Source: Saccharomyces paradoxus
Taxonomy: Eukaryota > Ascomycota > Saccharomycetes > Saccharomycetales > Saccharomycetaceae
Direction of reading: 5' to 3'
NCBI RefSeq assembly: GCF_002079055.1
Contig: NC_047491.1
Coordinates: 1 to 64,000 of the forward strand
Length of the DNA stretch: 64,000 nt
This document shows positions 1 through 10,211 of the stretch, one piece after another (within the stretch, counting starts at the first letter, position 1; each line of letters begins with the position of its first letter). The translations under genes and the position numbers were made by a program. The notes beneath the pieces were generated by a model. It was not told the origin of the DNA. It was given only the letters and a program-made list of their open reading frames with translations, and did not search any database.

Positions 1-146
1 CACACACACCCACACCACACCACACCCACACCCACACCACACCCACACCCACCACACCACACCCACACCCACACCACACCCACACCCACACACCACACCA
101 CACCCACACCCACACCACACCCACACACACCCACACCCACACCCAC
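1..146. repeat. Telomeric C1-3A repeat tract
   Basis: This is an irregular run of CA, CCA and CCCA units, the Saccharomyces telomere C-strand read from the chromosome end inward. It shows that the window begins at a physical left end. No Y' element sequence follows; the tract passes straight into X-element repeats. Rap1 binds such arrays in the genus. Confidence 0.97.
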
Positions 147-450
147 TAACACTAACACTACCCTAACCCTAACACTAACCCTAACTCTCTCTCAATCATA
201 TCCCCATCTCATCTTACCCTCCTCTATCTCTTCTCATCTTTCCCCCCTCTTACCCTACCTCTCCCACATCACAATCCACGGCACTTACCTCACCACTCCA
301 TGCCCTGCCCCATTCTCCCACTCCACCACCTCTAACCACCATCTATCATCCGACTATTCATCTCCACACCCCAACCACCATCTATCCATTTCCAATATCT
401 AATATCCAACTCCCACTACCACTTACCCTATCATCCATCTACCATGTCGT
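147..450. repeat. X-element combinatorial repeats with TTAGGG-like motifs
   Basis: Between the telomere and core X, the sequence CCCTAA occurs repeatedly near 160-185, and TTACCCT-type words recur at several places. These are the short subtelomeric repeats typical of Saccharomyces X ends; Tbf1 binds the TTAGGG-like units. The borders are approximate because the units are degenerate. Confidence 0.8.
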
Positions 451-990
451 CCTTACTATAACACTACATACCACATGTAAAACAATCAAACGTAAACAAT
501 ACACCAGATAACTTACCCTGCCACACTATCAACCTCTCCACTATACCTTTCACATCCCCCAAACAATACCACCTCCAACTACCACTACCACATACCTAGA
601 TCTACCATACTCACCTTCTATTTATTTAACGATATCGCATATGCATACGGACGCTATAAAACACATCACTCTCAACTTGCCCCGCCATAATACTCTACAC
701 CAAGGCCATCTCTCACTCGATCAGTATCATATACATCACCACATCACCATACACGGCACTTGCCTCAGCGGTTTATACCCGGTGCCATTTACCCATAACA
801 CCCACGATTATCCACATTTTAATATCTATAACTGATCACACAACCTCAATTATCATATAAATACTCTTAACTTCATGCTTTATAACGTTTTTATACAAAT
901 ATCCACTACCCATTTTATATATACTAATATAAATACCACCAAATAATCACAACTAAAATCACCTAAACATAAAAATATACTATTTATCAA
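451..990. other. Core X subtelomeric element (approximate borders)
   Basis: The stretch around 745-830 (cacggcacttgcctcagcgg, then the GTGCCATTTACCCATAAC type) and the stretch near 955-980 match core X as I remember it from other Saccharomyces chromosome ends. Core X elements carry an ARS and an Abf1 site and act as silencing relays. I see a perfect ARS consensus inside it, listed separately. The short open frame inside (641-835) is not a gene. Confidence 0.85.
964..974 (-). promoter_or_regulatory. ARS consensus sequence in core X
   Basis: On the minus strand this reads TTTTATGTTTA, a perfect match to the 11-bp ARS consensus WTTTAYRTTTW. Core X elements are known to contain subtelomeric, usually late or dormant origins. 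Flanking DNA is AT-rich. Activity is inferred, not shown. Confidence 0.65.
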
Positions 991-1133
991 TAAGAAGGTA
1001 TAAACACACTATATATTAACATAACATATCACCCCATTCATATAATTGTAATGCAGTATGAATAGGTGCCATACAGACAGCACTACATAAGATTATCATC
1101 ACTACTATTGTATTAATGATCCCATTCGAACAT

Positions 1134-2705
1134 TCAGTTATGTAAACGCTTTTCGTAAGAATGTAAGTTATTAACACCACCTTCTAGTTGAGCAGAAGCC
1201 GTTCTGAATTCAAATCTAACTTTACCGCTCTGGACATTCTTCTTTAATACAGTTAACGACCTACAGCCAATGTCTTGGCAAGAATGTTGTAATCCATTGT
1301 ACAAGTACGGAATAAATTTCTTAATGGATCCTTTGTCAACGACAGCGCCGGAGACACCCTGTGCAACCAAAACGCTGTCAAATTCTGAAAAGTAACGAGA
1401 CGTAGATGCATTCCCTTTAGTACCAGTCTTTTGCATGGCGTCAATGGAACCCATACCACGGTACGCCTTCAATCTTTTACCATCTTGATAGAAATACTCA
1501 CCTGGTGATTCCGTAGTACCAGCCAACATACCACCCATCATAACAGTAGAAGATCCAAGAGCCAACGCCTTGGTAATGTGACCGATGTTTTGAACACCAC
1601 CATCAGCCATACATGGAACACCGAACTGGTTAGCAAATTCACACACGTTGTAGACCGCTGTACCTTGTGGCCTACCACAAGCCATAACTTCTTGAGTGAT
1701 ACAAATAGAGCCAGTTCCCATACCGATTCTCAAACCATCCGCACCGGCAGCAATCAAATTGGCAGCTTGTTCCCTGGTCACAACGTTACCAGCGATGACT
1801 TCCAGACCTGCGAAACTCTCTTTGACCCACTTGAGCATGTTCAATTGGAAAATAGAGTTGCCTTGGGATGAATCCAAGATGACGACATCCAAGCCGGCTT
1901 TGACCAATAATCTTAGTCTTTCTTTATCAGCGTCCATAGTACCAATGGAAGCACCACATAGCAATTGCTTGGTGTTGGCAGATTTGGACGCTAATGGGTA
2001 GTTTTGATTCTTCATTAAATCAGTTCTGGAAAGCATAGAAACTAAGTTACCCTTTTCATCAACAATCAATAGCCTACCCTTTTTGATTTTCTTTAGAATC
2101 TCGTTACCTTCTGATAACGTGATACCTTGTGCACCGGTAACAGGGTTCTTGGTCATGACATCCTGAACGAGTAAAGAGTCGTCCTCAACGAACTGTATAT
2201 CACGAGAAGTGATGACTCCCACCAACTTTGCATTTCTCTTGCCATCTTCCGTGACAGGGAAGCCTGCAAATCCATACTTTTTCTTCATGCTCTTAGCTTC
2301 ACCAACGGTGGTTGTTGGAGAAATCACAATAGGGTTGTTAATAAACCCATTTTCATAGTTCTTGACCCTTCTGACCATGTCAGCTTGGTCCTCGGGCGTA
2401 CAGTTATGGTGAATGAAACCGATACCACCCGACAGAGCCATAAAGATGGCCATTTCCGATTCTGTCACAGTGTCCATTGGAGAGGAAACCAATGGAATGT
2501 TTAAAGTGATATTCCTGGTCAGCTTAGTCTGTAGGCTAACCTCAGAGGACGCAAAATCGACTAAACCTGGTAAGATCAAAAAATCGTTATAAGTCAACCC
2601 ACCTCTGATCTTGGAGTCCATCAATTCCTGCACAGACAAACCATCCAGTCTTGGAAGGCTCTTGGCAAATTGCAGTGCGGTCTCGTAGTCCTTAATAGCG
2701 GCCAT
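1134..2705 (-). CDS. IMD2: IMP dehydrogenase, IMD2 type
   Basis: This enzyme oxidises IMP to XMP with NAD, the rate-limiting step of GTP synthesis in the cytosol. The 523 residues equal the length of yeast Imd proteins. The order is an N-terminal barrel segment, a CBS-pair (about 115-240) and the catalytic barrel. The catalytic Cys is C335 in GSICITQE, and the mobile flap has RGMGS at 416-420. Residue 253 is Ser (GAS). In S. cerevisiae Ser253 marks drug-resistant Imd2, whereas Imd3 and Imd4 have Ala there and are sensitive to mycophenolic acid. The frame is intact. It lies next to the X element with its 3' end facing the telomere, as recalled for IMD2 at VIII-R in S288C, so this terminal block probably shares ancestry with that end. 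Start is the first ATG, followed by AAIKDY. Confidence 0.95.
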   Translation of the reverse strand: MAAIKDYETALQFAKSLPRLDGLSVQELMDSKIRGGLTYNDFLILPGLVDFASSEVSLQTKLTRNITLNIPLVSSPMDTVTESEMAIFMALSGGIGFIHHNCTPEDQADMVRRVKNYENGFINNPIVISPTTTVGEAKSMKKKYGFAGFPVTEDGKRNAKLVGVITSRDIQFVEDDSLLVQDVMTKNPVTGAQGITLSEGNEILKKIKKGRLLIVDEKGNLVSMLSRTDLMKNQNYPLASKSANTKQLLCGASIGTMDADKERLRLLVKAGLDVVILDSSQGNSIFQLNMLKWVKESFAGLEVIAGNVVTREQAANLIAAGADGLRIGMGTGSICITQEVMACGRPQGTAVYNVCEFANQFGVPCMADGGVQNIGHITKALALGSSTVMMGGMLAGTTESPGEYFYQDGKRLKAYRGMGSIDAMQKTGTKGNASTSRYFSEFDSVLVAQGVSGAVVDKGSIKKFIPYLYNGLQHSCQDIGCRSLTVLKKNVQSGKVRFEFRTASAQLEGGVNNLHSYEKRLHN

Positions 2706-3252
2706 TGCTTTTACGTATTTGGGTTGTTATCAATTGAAACTGAAAATATTTACTTCTTTTAGTTTGTTATAAACGAATAAAAAAATAATAAGAAAAGTAA
2801 GGCAAGGAATAGAATAGAATACAGGAAAAAAAGTTCCCAGCATACTAGGTAAAATGTACAAGCCCACGAAACTGAGAAAAAGCCACCAAGGTTCTCCGGT
2901 TAAATGTTCAGCAAAAAATTTCCAGTCGAATTTTTTTCTAAATGTTAAATGGGAAAAGACTCCACTATTTATACTTTTTTTTTTTATTTTTTTTTTTTAT
3001 TTTTTTTTTCCGCTTTCTTCGAGGAAAAGAAATGCGCGGCGTGCCTGCGCGGCGGTTAGGAAAAATGTTGACGTAATGAATAACGATTTAGCTTATATGT
3101 CATTTCCGCATAAAACAAACTTTCACAGAATGTGCGCTCTTTAGTTAGCCTTTTTTTGGCTTACAAAATGGAAGTACTGTATCAAGATATAGAGATGAAT
3201 TATCACACAATCGTTTCTTTGACAAAATTACCATAATAATATCCCCACAAAC
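2706..3252 (-). promoter_or_regulatory. IMD2 promoter with distant TATA and long poly-dT tract
   Basis: On the minus strand the TATA element GTATAAATA lies at 2966-2974, about 265 bp upstream of the IMD2 ATG. It is followed upstream by T-rich runs (plus strand 2975-3009). In S. cerevisiae the IMD2 TATA is similarly far from the ATG. With GTP replete, Pol II starts at upstream G sites giving unstable short transcripts; with GTP low, it starts at a downstream A and makes mRNA. The spacing here suggests the same start-site switch is kept. The remainder up to the COS relic holds no gene. Confidence 0.6.
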
Positions 3253-4377
3253 ATGAAGGATAATGGAACTGATGATGATGAGAGCGCAGGGCTTCTACCT
3301 TCTAGAGTGTCAGAATCTTACGATGTCACATTACCCAAGAATATATTTATAAACTCGTCTATTTGGTTTTGTTATGAAATTTGCAATTATTTAGCATTTC
3401 GTATTTGGATATTATCATGGCTTCCATTTATCATTTGGTGGAAACTATATACTAATCTCATAGCTGTTATTTTCACGTCTTTAGTGCATTATTCTTTGAA
3501 CGTCGCCTTCGGTTTTCTTCGTGATCGTACCATATTGAAACAAATTACGCAATTCTTTAAAGAAATTATTAAGAATACACCTTGTACAGACATTGAAAAC
3601 TGGGAACTTGCTGCAGTAAGCTTCAACTCTTTTCTGTATGAAAATAAAATTTGGAAGACTAAGCACTTCTTTTTTGATGGATCAAGTTGCCAAGTTGCAT
3701 TCAGAAGATTCCTTTTACCGTTATCCTTGGTAACCTCTAACGAAACAAAGTTAAAATTACTCAAGAAGTTCCCTTATATTGAAGAAGCCCTTAAAGTATA
3801 CTTCACGGAAGTGGATAGAAAATGGAACCTAATCAACTCTCAACAATTAAAAGCAATAATGCCGTAGACAATATTCAACTACCTGGTCAATCATATTTTT
3901 TTAAACTTTCTCAAGTATTCATGAAAACAATAAAGGAACGTAGTTTTATAACAATCGCTGCTATGGCGTGCTTCATAAGTATTTGTTCTTCACAATGTCT
4001 CACAATTGTTTTTACCCTCTCTTTCCTTGTCGTATTTGGGTGCTCCGATGAGTACTTGCTCTTCGAAACAAATAGATCCTGTTCAATGGAAGTGGAACAT
4101 AAAATGCAGTTTTTGTCAACTATAATCAGTGAACAGCAGAAGTCAGATGATAATTTTTGGGACAAAATTGCAAAGAGGATGAACGTATACTTGCTTGAGC
4201 GGAACGTTTGGGCCTCAGGTGTGTTTTTCCTCGATAGAGCTGATTGTGAACATTTCTTCGAGCGTAATTTTCTCAGTCGTTTACCCTCGAGAAATTCTTC
4301 CTAAACTACCAGTTGCTGAGTTGCTACCATATATTGAAATAGCAGAGACTGCCTGCGATGGTGAGCAACTGATGTAA
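3253..4377 (+). pseudogene. COS (DUP380) family pseudogene
   Basis: COS proteins are about 380-residue multi-pass membrane proteins that help sort cargo into multivesicular bodies. The first frame (3253 to about 3865) encodes a normal COS N-terminus with FRIWILSWLPFIIWW and FNSFLYENKIWKTKHFFFDG. The match then moves to a second frame (to about 4290) with MEVEHKMQFLSTIISEQQ and RNVWASGVFFLDRADC. A third frame ends with the COS-like tail LLPYIEIAE. That makes about two frameshifts, near 3865 and 4285, and otherwise full length. It looks recently inactivated, since each part still aligns well. An intact COS lies at 13009-14151. Confidence 0.85.
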
Positions 4378-4468
4378 CTTCTGAAGTGACTTCGATTTGG
4401 CAAGTTCTTCTATCAGCCAGACACATTATCGATGGCGCTAACCTAAATAAGAATAGACCTATTGCGTG

Positions 4469-4842
4469 ATGAACTTGGAAGTACTACTTGATAATAAGTT
4501 TGACACCCTAGCCGGATTAGCGGCCTTCTTTGGTCTGGCTACAAGAATATATGACATTAAAAAAGGTCTTTTGGGCATTTCTTACGTTTATGATTCATAT
4601 ATTATAGGAGCTATATATATTGGCCCTAGCGTCTGTAAAAATATTATAGTATTGGAATTATGCCGTAATTTAAGTTTGAGTGGAGTTCATGATAAAAAAA
4701 ATTGTTTACTATCTGTGCATGTGGAATAAGGGCTCTAGAAATTCCTGCTCTTACGAAATTGCATCGTCTTTGTGTTAAATGTGATAACTCAAATGCATGG
4801 CACGAGCAATGTTTCAATAGTCTTTCAGTAATGTTCCAGTAA
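4469..4842 (+). pseudogene. Unidentified decayed ORF with a probable slip at an A8 run
   Basis: I do not recognise this. An ATG frame from 4469 runs 86 codons with hydrophobic stretches (GLLGISYVYDSYIIGAIYIG) and stops at 4729. Just before the stop there is an A8 run near 4696. In another frame the sequence continues protein-like to a stop at 4842, with Cys-containing text such as HRLCVKCDNSNAWHEQC. This looks like a C-terminal fragment of a real gene broken by a single-base slip. It could also be chance. Confidence 0.3.
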
Positions 4843-5558
4843 TATACTATAGAAGAAGAGCATATAACGACAGACCTCTAATCTATTAGTGCTCAAGAGG
4901 CCCTACTTTCTGTGTATAAAAGTAGTTATTCTACATATATTCATAACTCATATACATATCTAATAATCTTATTACATTATTTCATATAAGTTGGCTCTTA
5001 ATTTCTTACGCCAATAGAGTGACAATGTTGGAGTAGAGCTTGTTGTTAAATACATCAACGAAAATGATGCCACCGTAAGGCTATTTTACGTCCGAAGGTA
5101 TATTAAATAGCAGTACGGTGGAAGAAGAGAAAGTTATCCGCATAGGATCTTTGACAATCAAAATACTCTCACTTATAGTTTTACTGTATTACACAGGACT
5201 ACACTGCTGCTTTCATTGCCCTGTTTTACGTTGAGCTGAATGACAATGTAACACCCACACCTCTCAGTGAGGATACAGCAGCAATTAAACTGGAAAAATG
5301 TACTTGGTACAAAACACGTGATTTTGCTCTTTCTTTTATCAGTTCACAAATACGGTGGAACGATAACCTACTTTTGAAAATCTTGTTTTCCTCCAAATAA
5401 GAAATCAAGAAAATGAATATGCGGGTAAACACCATTGATGAAATACACCTAAATTCCAAGTCATCAGATAACCAAATACGTAAAGTTTTACATGGATTGC
5501 TTAGAGAGACTTATCTAAAGACATAGAGAGTCTATCATGCATCGTGCACATTAAATTG
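4843..5558. other. Gene-free interval upstream of RMD6
   Basis: AT-rich sequence with TATA-like GTGTATAAAAG near 4913 and no convincing ORF on either strand. A TGTTGG word at 5028 resembles the start of a Ty LTR, but the following sequence does not continue as one. I see no RNA gene. Confidence 0.4.
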
Positions 5559-6254
5559 ATGTCAGCTTGTCCTTGCAACATTGTTATACTTCCAGTCGAG
5601 ATTTTGAAGAATTCATCTATAGATACGAAGTATAGCTTGTATACAACAATTAATCGAGGATATGATGTCCCAAGGCTCAAATATGGCATCGTAGTTAGCC
5701 CTCGAGTGCACAGCCTTGAAACTCTATTCAGTGATTTGGGCTTTGACAAGAATATAGAGAAATCCTCGTTTTATTTATTATTGAATGATCCTGCCTTGGC
5801 ATACCCTACTTTCTATGAAAATTTTGAACAGGTTAAAGGTGAAACAAATGAAGACTTATCTCTGCCGACATATTATATTCCCAAGTTCCAGTTTTTGACG
5901 GATGCATTCAATTCAGAGCATGTCCTAGCAACCATTGGCTACAAACCAAATAATAAGGAGAGTTATGAGATCACAGGATTTACGTCCATGGGCAATGGCT
6001 GTGGTATCAAACTATTCAATAGCAGTGTAATTCATATGATGCGATTCCATAAATGTAAGAGACTGGTTGCAGACATTATCATGGAACATGACCTATTGGG
6101 TTATTATGAAAAGAAGCTCGGCTTTGTAGAGGTGCAAAGGTTCAAAGTTCTCAAAGAGGAACATCAACCAAAAGTATTTGACGATAAAGTAGAGTGTACT
6201 AAAGACTTCCATGTGATCAAAATGATTAAAGATTTGAAAAGTCATAAATTATAA
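5559..6254 (+). CDS. RMD6: RMD6, protein required for meiotic nuclear division
   Basis: This is a 231-residue protein equal in length to S. cerevisiae Rmd6 as I remember it, beginning MSACPCNIVILPVEIL. S. cerevisiae RMD6 was found in a screen for sporulation and meiotic division defects; its biochemical role is unknown. The C-terminal third (HDLLGYYEKKLGFVEVQRF) looks like the tail of a GNAT-like N-acetyltransferase fold (the YYEKLGF type), which I infer rather than know. I chose the ATG at 5559; the frame stays open slightly upstream but without another ATG. It is the first gene of the conserved left arm and sits between the mosaic end and DLD3. Confidence 0.9.
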   Translation: MSACPCNIVILPVEILKNSSIDTKYSLYTTINRGYDVPRLKYGIVVSPRVHSLETLFSDLGFDKNIEKSSFYLLLNDPALAYPTFYENFEQVKGETNEDLSLPTYYIPKFQFLTDAFNSEHVLATIGYKPNNKESYEITGFTSMGNGCGIKLFNSSVIHMMRFHKCKRLVADIIMEHDLLGYYEKKLGFVEVQRFKVLKEEHQPKVFDDKVECTKDFHVIKMIKDLKSHKL

Positions 6255-8720
6255 ACGATGCAATATTGTTTCTTTTTTCACACTCAAGTACAATAAACTG
6301 TACGTTACCTGATGAAAAGAATATAAATAGCGTTATTCAGTAAAGAAAAGTGGGGTCTTATTTACAATGTCAAAAGTTTGAAATGAAGATAAAATAGAGA
6401 TCTTACATATAAAAACAGTATGTACCGTTGTTTTCTTCAAACAATGTTGATAATAAAATTTAAACCGTTGGTTCTCTTAAACTATTATATAATTGATTGC
6501 ATAGTCACACCAAAAATGGACCCATTAGAATTGATATACCAATAATATTAGCATCTACAAACGTTGCATTATATAAACCTCGATGTGCATTTCGAATTGT
6601 TTTGGAATTATTCATCAAATCAAATGGTATTCATCTATATAGTACAATTATCATAATCGTTAGCGTTAGAAGAGCACTTGTGAGGTATAATTTATAGATG
6701 ATTTTTCATTTTCGTCAAGATCAAAAAAGATCTCTATAGTTCATGGATTGTACATTTTATTTCGCTATCCTTCAAGTTGATCAATTATAATTTTGACATT
6801 CTTTTTCAAATATTATTTTGGGTTTATATAATTAGTATCTTCTGAGAAATTCTCAAATTAAAAATAATAGTATTTTCAGACCTTGAATAAGTTGAGACTC
6901 ACATATCAAAGTTATTCTCGGCAAGATAAGCATTTAAAAATCATCAATAGTCAGTTTTCAAACTTCATTCGTAATCTTTTCAATACTCTAGAATGCTTGA
7001 TTGACATTACCAGGCCTAGGCATTAAAAATGATATCCTTCTGTCACCATGAAACAGCCATTGTCAATCTGGATGATAGGTTCAATTCAACCCGAATTGCA
7101 GCAATCTGATTTGTCAACGTTACGACAACCATTCCTACCTTCTCTTTTGAGAATATTATTTCCTCTACTTAATAAAAAATACCATGGATATGAGGCGGGA
7201 AACGTATTCAAGGGCCAAGTATAATAAATGAAGCTCCCAATATTCTAATTCCACCCAGTAATATCCATCTTTTTTGTACTTGAACGAAACAGTTAAAGGT
7301 TCTTGGATGGGCGGCTCTAAGAAGCAGATTTATCGATTAATAAAGAGTGAATATAATGTCAATCTTCTTTTTATAGAAATAAAATTCATTTATAGTTGAG
7401 AGAGAACCTAGTGAGCTTTAATTCATTACATCCATTTAAAGAGTTTCATCCGGTCGTTATGAATATCTTTCCGTATGAAAAGTAAAAACAACTGTAAACT
7501 CTCAAAAACGATTCCTGATACATGAGAAGTGTTTGGGTGAGAAGAATTGCTCGAAACAAAGGAGTGGCCCAAAACCGCCACTCGATGCGCCCTTTTATCA
7601 ATGGCTACCAACAGCGTATGTGTCAAAATAGACAGTTGGCTCAGCCAATTAAATAGTCCCTCTGAATGTCAAGATAAGTGTGTTCCCCCTCAAGCACCAC
7701 ATCACTATTTCATTCGTAAAACCTGCTCAACGCATAGAGACCGTTGATCCACTCTTGACTACGTGTGGTGTGCTCATGACTGCATCATTAAAGAATGTAT
7801 AGGTAGGAAAATTAGAAACCATTGTCATTGTACGAAAGAGTCTCGAAGTAACACAATCATTGGTCATTGATAATTACTTTAGCAACCCTTTTGAGGCGTT
7901 TTCTCTTGATATATTCTATAAAACAATAAGGCTTAAATGTATCGTTTGTATGCATAGAGGAAATTTGAACGGATAAAAGTGGTTGAAAGACCAGCGTACA
8001 GAAACAACGATTTCCTCACGGGGATCCGAGGAAAAGAACTATTTGTTAAGTCAAGTCTGCGACTCAAATTCTATTGAATGAATAAAAAACCGTCACAGAA
8101 CACACTTCATTTTTTCAAGGACATTTTTCACTAGCAGCATCGAAATGGTTCTTGAGCGCCTAATATCATTGTAGACATGGAAGATATTATCGAACCTGGA
8201 AGAGCCTATTTTAGTGGCTTGATGTGATCAATCTAATTAACTTTCAATTTTATTTTCCGCTACCAAGAACCTACTTAAAAGATTGCAAGCAGCTTACTCA
8301 TTTATTATTGTTCGTTTTCACTTTAACATTCCTTGTACTTTCTAGTGAGCTCCCCAAAGGAACATGAGATACGATCTTTGGTTCATATACTACTGAAAGC
8401 ATCAAAAATCATCAGCAATGTCTTTAGGAGTGGCTTTTTTTTGGCTTTTTTGCGTGATCATAAAGCGGGATATTGTCGAAATGGTCATTCTTTTAGATGA
8501 CCATTTCAACAGCTTACGGAAAATGTTCGAGCGGATGACACCACTTCCACAGTTAGTGCCGCCAGATCTAAGTCACGCGCGATGTCAAAGAGGAAACTGA
8601 AAGATTGTAGGTATACAAGTGACCATTCGCATATAAAACAGAAAAGAACGGAACGAGGTGCCGAAATGTTCTTCGATATTTGTTCACCTGAGACTCGAGG
8701 ACAGCATACATATAAGAGTT
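6255..8720. other. Long gene-poor interval between RMD6 and DLD3
   Basis: About 2.5 kb without a convincing gene. Several ORFs of 60-66 codons occur (for example from 7547 and 8418), but none has recognisable domains. The last 150 bp hold DLD3 regulatory motifs listed separately. No tRNA, LTR or long repeat was recognised. Confidence 0.5.
8572..8638 (+). promoter_or_regulatory. DLD3 promoter: two Rtg1/Rtg3-type R boxes and TATA
   Basis: GTCAC is at 8572-8576 and GGTCAC on the minus strand at 8619-8624. The TATA-like ATATAAAA is at 8631-8638, about 83 bp before the DLD3 ATG. Rtg1/Rtg3 bind GTCAC, and S. cerevisiae DLD3 is a known retrograde-response target, so these sites probably couple DLD3 to mitochondrial status. 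Confidence 0.55.
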
Positions 8721-10211
8721 ATGACGATTACACATCCTGTTGCTCAGTTAACTGCTGAGGCATACCCCAAAGTCAAGAGAAACCCAGATTTTAAAGTTCT
8801 CGATTCAGCAGATTTAGCGTATTTTCGTTCGATTTTGTCAAACGATGAAATCATAAACTCTCAAGCTCCTGAAGAGCTTGCTTCGTTCAACCAGGATTGG
8901 ATGAAGAAGTATAGAGGCCAGTCCAATTTAATTCTCTTGCCAAATTCTACTGACAAAGTGTCCAAGATTATGAAATACTGTAATGATAAAAAATTGGCAG
9001 TGGTGCCACAAGGTGGTAACACTGACTTAGTCGGGGCTTCTGTTCCGGTATTTGATGAAATTGTTCTTTCTCTAAGAAATATGAACAAAGTCAGAGACTT
9101 TGATCCTGTTAGCGGGACTTTCAAATGTGACGCAGGTGTCATTATGCGTGATGCACACAAATTTTTACATGACCATGACCATATTTTCCCATTGGACCTG
9201 CCTTCCAGAAACAACTGCCAAGTGGGTGGTGTGGTCTCGACAAATGCAGGTGGTTTGAACTTTTTGAGATATGGCTCACTACACGGTAATGTTTTGGGTT
9301 TGGAGGTAGTGCTACCCAACGGTGAGATTATCAGCAATATCAATGCCTTAAGGAAGGACAACACTGGTTATGACTTGAAACAATTATTCATTGGTGCAGA
9401 GGGTACAATCGGTGTCATTACTGGTGTATCTATAGTTGCAGCAGCAAAACCAAAAGCTTTGAATGCCGTCTTTTTTGGTATTGAGGATTTTGATACTGTT
9501 CAGAAATTATTTGTCAAGGCTAAAAGTGAATTATCTGAGATTTTATCTGCTTTTGAATTCATGGACCGTGGCTCCATTGAATGTACGATAGAATACCTGA
9601 CAGATTTGCCTTTCCCTCTGGAGAACCAACACAACTTTTACGTTCTTATTGAAACTTCAGGCTCTAATAAAAGACATGATGATGAAAAGCTGACTGCTTT
9701 CCTCAAAGATACTATAGATTCCAAATTGATTTCTGAGGGTATGATGGCCAAGGACAAAGCTGATTATGATAGACTTTGGACTTGGAGGAAATCCGTTCCA
9801 ACGGCTTGTAATTCTTACGGTGGTATGTACAAATATGACATGTCACTTCAATTGAAAGATTTATACTCTGTATCTGCAGCTGTGACGGAGAGATTGAATG
9901 CAGCTGGTTTAATTGGTGATGCACCAAAACCAATTGTTAAATCATGTGGTTATGGTCATGTTGGTGACGGAAACATCCATTTAAATATTGCGGTAAGAGA
10001 ATTTACAAAACAGATTGAGGACCTACTGGAACCATTTGTTTATGAATATATCGCATCAAAGAAGGGTTCCATCAGTGCTGAACATGGGATTGGTTTCCAT
10101 AAGAGAGGTAAATTACACTACACCAGAAGTGATATTGAGATAAGATTTATGAAAGATATTAAACATCACTACGATCCAAATGGAATCTTGAATCCATATA
10201 AGTACATTTGA
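8721..10211 (+). CDS. DLD3: DLD3, cytosolic 2-hydroxyglutarate transhydrogenase / D-lactate dehydrogenase
   Basis: This is a flavoprotein of the D-lactate dehydrogenase / vanillyl-alcohol-oxidase family. In yeast, Dld3 converts D-2-hydroxyglutarate to 2-oxoglutarate while reducing pyruvate to D-lactate in the cytosol. It has 496 residues, the usual length. The N-terminal FAD-binding domain has [14 protein letters not shown] and [12 protein letters not shown]. The C-terminal domain has the metal/substrate motif [11 protein letters not shown]. The real start is the ATG at 8721 ([10 protein letters not shown]); the open frame upstream begins only with a GTG. There is no mitochondrial presequence, unlike paralog Dld2, fitting a cytosolic enzyme. 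It faces R boxes upstream and a long gap downstream. Confidence 0.95.
   Translation: MTITHPVAQLTAEAYPKVKRNPDFKVLDSADLAYFRSILSNDEIINSQAPEELASFNQDWMKKYRGQSNLILLPNSTDKVSKIMKYCNDKKLAVVPQGGNTDLVGASVPVFDEIVLSLRNMNKVRDFDPVSGTFKCDAGVIMRDAHKFLHDHDHIFPLDLPSRNNCQVGGVVSTNAGGLNFLRYGSLHGNVLGLEVVLPNGEIISNINALRKDNTGYDLKQLFIGAEGTIGVITGVSIVAAAKPKALNAVFFGIEDFDTVQKLFVKAKSELSEILSAFEFMDRGSIECTIEYLTDLPFPLENQHNFYVLIETSGSNKRHDDEKLTAFLKDTIDSKLISEGMMAKDKADYDRLWTWRKSVPTACNSYGGMYKYDMSLQLKDLYSVSAAVTERLNAAGLIGDAPKPIVKSCGYGHVGDGNIHLNIAVREFTKQIEDLLEPFVYEYIASKKGSISAEHGIGFHKRGKLHYTRSDIEIRFMKDIKHHYDPNGILNPYKYI

Noticed and set aside
641-835. 64-codon ORF inside core X
   Set aside because: It lies in a known subtelomeric element with His/Thr-rich low-complexity text and no gene context.
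5028-5120. TGTTGG start that looked like a Ty LTR
   Set aside because: The sequence after the first few bases does not follow any LTR I know.
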